Shown here piece by piece: positions 61,827 through 64,000 of a DNA stretch of 64,000 nt. Location: contig CANMCF010000014.1 in the NCBI GenBank assembly GCA_947496215.1, forward strand, positions 61,224 to 125,223, given 5' to 3'. Both the position numbers and the translations under genes were made by a program. This DNA is from an uncultured Bizionia sp. (GTDB lineage: Bacteria; Bacteroidota; Bacteroidia; Flavobacteriales; Flavobacteriaceae). The notes below the pieces were generated by a model. That model saw only the letters and a list, made by a program, of their open reading frames with translations, was not told the origin of the DNA and made no database searches. How positions within the stretch are numbered: position 1 is the stretch's first letter; each line of letters starts with the position of its first letter.

Positions 61827-61851
61827 TTTTTACAAAATAAAAAAGCATTCT
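61813..61851 (+). promoter_or_regulatory. Alternative hairpin overlapping the rplY terminator, directly before the pth start
   Basis: AGAATGCTTTTTTATTTT (61813-61830) pairs perfectly with AAAATAAAAAAGCATTCT (61834-61851) over 18 bp with a 3-nt loop. It uses the second arm of the rplY terminator, so the two stems cannot coexist. It ends at the base before the pth ATG (61852). Confidence 0.55.
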
Positions 61852-62487
61852 ATGTTTAAGAGTATTATTGATTTTTTCATCAAAAGAAAAACCTTACTTA
61901 CGATAGAAGAGCAAGATCCTATGAAGAAATTTCTTATTGTTGGTTTGGGAAACATTGGTCCCAAATACGAAAACACCCGTCATAACATCGGATTTAAAAT
62001 ATTGGATTTTTTTGCAAAGCAAGAAGGTCTCACATTCGAAACACAAAAGCTTGGAGACATAAGTACATTCAAACTAAAAGGTAGAACTTTTATTTTCCTA
62101 AAACCAAACACCTATATGAATTTAAGTGGAAAAGCCATATCATATTGGCTAACCAAGGAAAAGATACCTTTGGAAAATCTACTCGTCATCACCGACGACC
62201 TCAACCTTCCCTTTGGAAGTCTTCGCTTGAAAACAAAAGGAAGCGATGGTGGACACAATGGATTAAAAGACACTCAACACACACTAAACACGACAAAGTA
62301 CAATCGTTTTAGGTTTGGCATAAGCGATACTTTCAGCAAAGGCAGGCAAGTAGATTATGTTTTAGGAGAATGGAGTATGGAAGAACAAGAAAAGCTTTCG
62401 GAAAGACTGGAAAAAAGCACGGAAATAATCAAATCTTTTGGACTTGCTGGCATAAACAACACAATGAATGCCTTCAATGGCAAATAA
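61852..62487 (+). CDS. pth: Peptidyl-tRNA hydrolase
   Basis: 211 residues from ATG 61852; recycles stalled peptidyl-tRNA. The canonical core begins at ATG 61921 (MKKFLIVGLGNIGPKYENTRHNIGF, with Asn and the catalytic His). Upstream in-frame codons add a basic/hydrophobic 23-residue extension (MFKSIIDFFIKRKTLLTIEEQ) that I recall in flavobacterial Pth proteins. Further motifs: KPNTYMNLSGKA, DDLNLPFGSLRLK, GSDGGHNGLK, FRFGI. If the core start is correct the protein has 188 residues. The terminator for the convergent gene overlaps its stop. Confidence 0.93.
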   Translation: MFKSIIDFFIKRKTLLTIEEQDPMKKFLIVGLGNIGPKYENTRHNIGFKILDFFAKQEGLTFETQKLGDISTFKLKGRTFIFLKPNTYMNLSGKAISYWLTKEKIPLENLLVITDDLNLPFGSLRLKTKGSDGGHNGLKDTQHTLNTTKYNRFRFGISDTFSKGRQVDYVLGEWSMEEQEKLSERLEKSTEIIKSFGLAGINNTMNAFNGK

Positions 62488-62514
62488 AAAAGGAGAACCA
62501 ATGGCTCCCCTTTT
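62486..62514 (-). terminator. Terminator of the T9SS-exported protein gene
   Basis: The reverse strand gives AAAAGGGGAGCC, ATT, GGTTCTCCTTTT (62514 to 62488) with two G-U pairs, then T. The + strand version has mismatches, so it acts for the leftward gene. Confidence 0.75.
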
Positions 62515-62539
62515 CATATCATATTATAAATCATTAAGA

Positions 62540-64000
62540 TTATTCCACAATAATCTTTTTGCTTTGAATCTTGATACCGTCAGACACCTTTAGGATATAC
62601 ATCCCTGCCTGTACCGTACTCAAGTTAACCGTCTCATTGAAACTAGGTGAAGCATCATATCTTTTATTGAAAACACTTCTACCTCTGATGTCGTAAACGG
62701 ACATCTGTATGTCGTTTGCAGATTCCGTATTCAACTTAACGTTGAACTCCCCATTGTTTGGGTTAGGATACACTACGAAACCTGAGATAGAGTCACTCAA
62801 CTCACCAACAGACAAAGTCCCTTGCGCACATAGATCAAGAGTAAAACTATTGAAAGTCCCTCCATCTTCAGCTGCAAAGGTATCCACGATTGTCAATACC
62901 CAATCACCACCAGACGATTCGCCATATATCGTTGACAAATTCCCCTCTGGCACATAACTACCTGTAAAAGGTGCTGTACCTCCAGTTATTGGTCCACCTG
63001 TGGATTCTTGATCGAAAATAGTATCCGTATAATTGTCATCACTTCCTCCATTCCCAGACGTCAAGTCGATGACAGTTCCAGCTGGACTAGTCAAAGTGAC
63101 ATCCAAATCGGCTGCCCATGTATGATCTATGTTAATTGTAACGTTAACATCGGTTACAGGTAGGTTTGGCCCTACGTTAATTGTAGATACTATTGGTCCA
63201 TTGTCCGTAGTGTCCGAAATTACTTGAGACACATTGTCCACGTACGTTTGACAAGTCAATTCTGCCGTGGTAAAACTAAACGTCGACGATGGTGTAGCCG
63301 TAGTACATTGGTTGGAAGCTGTCACTCTCCAATAGTATTGTGTATTGGATGCCAACATAGTAGTCGCATAAGATGCTGTTTGCACAGTTGCAGATTCAAC
63401 TATCGTTGCAAATCCAGCATCACTCGCCACCTCCACAAGGTAATCTTGCGCATTTGCATCCGCACTCCAAGTCAAAGTCGTACTCGCCGGAACACCTGTT
63501 GCTCCATCCGTAGGTGCCGTCAAGGTCGTTGTCCCAATCGTTCCATTGAACACATTCAAGGTAACATCCACCGTTTGCGTTATTGCACCAGATACTCCTT
63601 GTATCACAAAAGGATAACCACCTGTCGCCAAACTTCCAGTTCCTGAAACCGTTACTGTAAAAGCTGTCCCATCAGCAGATGCCGATGTCGGATTTATTAC
63701 TGCAGATGCTCCTGCCGGCAATCCTGTAGCCGAAAAGTTAGTCGTGTCCGTAAATCCTAAAAACGTATTGTACATACAATTGTAAACCGCATCATCCGGT
63801 GTACAAACGTCTACCGTTGGATTTGTCACTGTAATTACAAATTCCGATTCTTGTATCGTAAAGTTCGTGGAATTCACCGCATAGAATATGTTGTTGTCTC
63901 CTTCAACGATGACTCTGACCATTGACGAAACTGCTCCTGATGGCACTGTTATGTCGTGTGATCCATCATTCGCTACTGCTGTTGCCAACGTGAATGGAAA
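62540..64000 (-). CDS. C-terminal part of a large secreted protein with P-domain and T9SS sorting domain, probably a reprolysin-type metallopeptidase (5' end outside window)
   Basis: 486 codons open to the right edge; the real start lies beyond 64000. Domains from the edge: an immunoglobulin-like module (DITVPSGAVSSMVRVIVEGDNNIFYAVNSTNFTI), a further Ig-like domain (about 50-150), a fibronectin-III-like module (TLTAPTDGATGVPASTTLTWSA ... YYWRVTASNQC), a proprotein-convertase P-like domain (VTINIDHTWAADLDVTLTSPAGTVIDL ... GDWVLTIVDTFAAEDGGTFNSFTLDLC), and a type A T9SS domain (FVVYPNPNNGEFNVK ... GMYILKVSDGIKI). The module order is familiar from flavobacterial secreted metallopeptidases; no catalytic motif is inside the window. 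Confidence 0.88.
   Translation of the reverse strand, partial: FPFTLATAVANDGSHDITVPSGAVSSMVRVIVEGDNNIFYAVNSTNFTIQESEFVITVTNPTVDVCTPDDAVYNCMYNTFLGFTDTTNFSATGLPAGASAVINPTSASADGTAFTVTVSGTGSLATGGYPFVIQGVSGAITQTVDVTLNVFNGTIGTTTLTAPTDGATGVPASTTLTWSADANAQDYLVEVASDAGFATIVESATVQTASYATTMLASNTQYYWRVTASNQCTTATPSSTFSFTTAELTCQTYVDNVSQVISDTTDNGPIVSTINVGPNLPVTDVNVTINIDHTWAADLDVTLTSPAGTVIDLTSGNGGSDDNYTDTIFDQESTGGPITGGTAPFTGSYVPEGNLSTIYGESSGGDWVLTIVDTFAAEDGGTFNSFTLDLCAQGTLSVGELSDSISGFVVYPNPNNGEFNVKLNTESANDIQMSVYDIRGRSVFNKRYDASPSFNETVNLSTVQAGMYILKVSDGIKIQSKKIIVE

Noticed and set aside
1..64000. CRISPR arrays, prophage, insertion sequences or a defence island
   Set aside because: No regularly spaced repeats, integrase, transposase, restriction or toxin-antitoxin genes were recognised anywhere in the window.

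Overview
The window is a chromosomal segment of a member of the Bacteroidota, most probably a marine or other aquatic Flavobacteriaceae. The grounds are: A+T-rich DNA; promoters of the TTTG / TAnnTTTG type; SusC/SusD and other TonB-dependent receptors; secreted enzymes ending in type IX secretion (T9SS) sorting domains; few obvious Shine-Dalgarno sequences; and two secreted GH18 chitinases. I saw no prophage, insertion sequence, CRISPR array or rRNA operon. One tRNA gene is present, tRNA-Leu(CAA).

Layout. 1-4.9 kb: 2-oxoglutarate dehydrogenase genes (sucA, and sucB cut by the left edge) with a small secreted protein gene between them and a small beta-barrel gene divergent from sucA. 4.9-6.3 kb: polyprenyl synthetase and a small conserved gene. 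6.4-13.1 kb: a TetR-TolC-adaptor-RND efflux operon with a textbook flavobacterial promoter. 13.2-17.5 kb: an orphan SusC/SusD pair. 17.6-24.3 kb: aspS, a TonB_C-like/TPR lipoprotein pair, an atypical CLC chloride channel, tadA, and a TonB-like protein with a four-cysteine N-terminus. 24.4-30.5 kb: M36 metallopeptidase (T9SS), dxs, dgt. 30.5-33.9 kb: a SulP transporter / DUF2490 / carbonic anhydrase cluster with a 184-bp tandem partial duplication.

34.1-43.1 kb is the most interesting part and looks like a phosphate-acquisition locus: TonB-dependent receptor, surface lipoprotein, OprO/P-like porin and a PiT phosphate transporter fused to a PhoU-like tail. The receptor, porin and transporter promoters, and one further promoter that has no annotated gene, carry arrays of a TAACATT-like heptamer repeated with an exact 11-bp period. 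In all four the last heptamer ends 11 bp before the -7 TTTG. This resembles the TTAACA direct repeats bound by Bacillus PhoP, but the whole architecture can be read from this sequence alone. The fourth promoter precedes an intrinsic terminator about 100 bp downstream, which suggests an unannotated small RNA in the same regulon.

43.1-55.5 kb: chromate-type transporter, OmpA lipoprotein, RDD protein, class I ribonucleotide reductase (nrdB, nrdA), DUF3109 protein, MarC operon, S41 protease coupled to dCMP deaminase, HupE/UreJ protein. 55.9-59.7 kb: two secreted chitinases that share an almost identical 31-bp element upstream. 59.9-64 kb: tRNA-Leu, prs, rplY, pth (with two mutually exclusive hairpins between rplY and pth) and the C-terminal part of a large T9SS-exported protein cut by the right edge.
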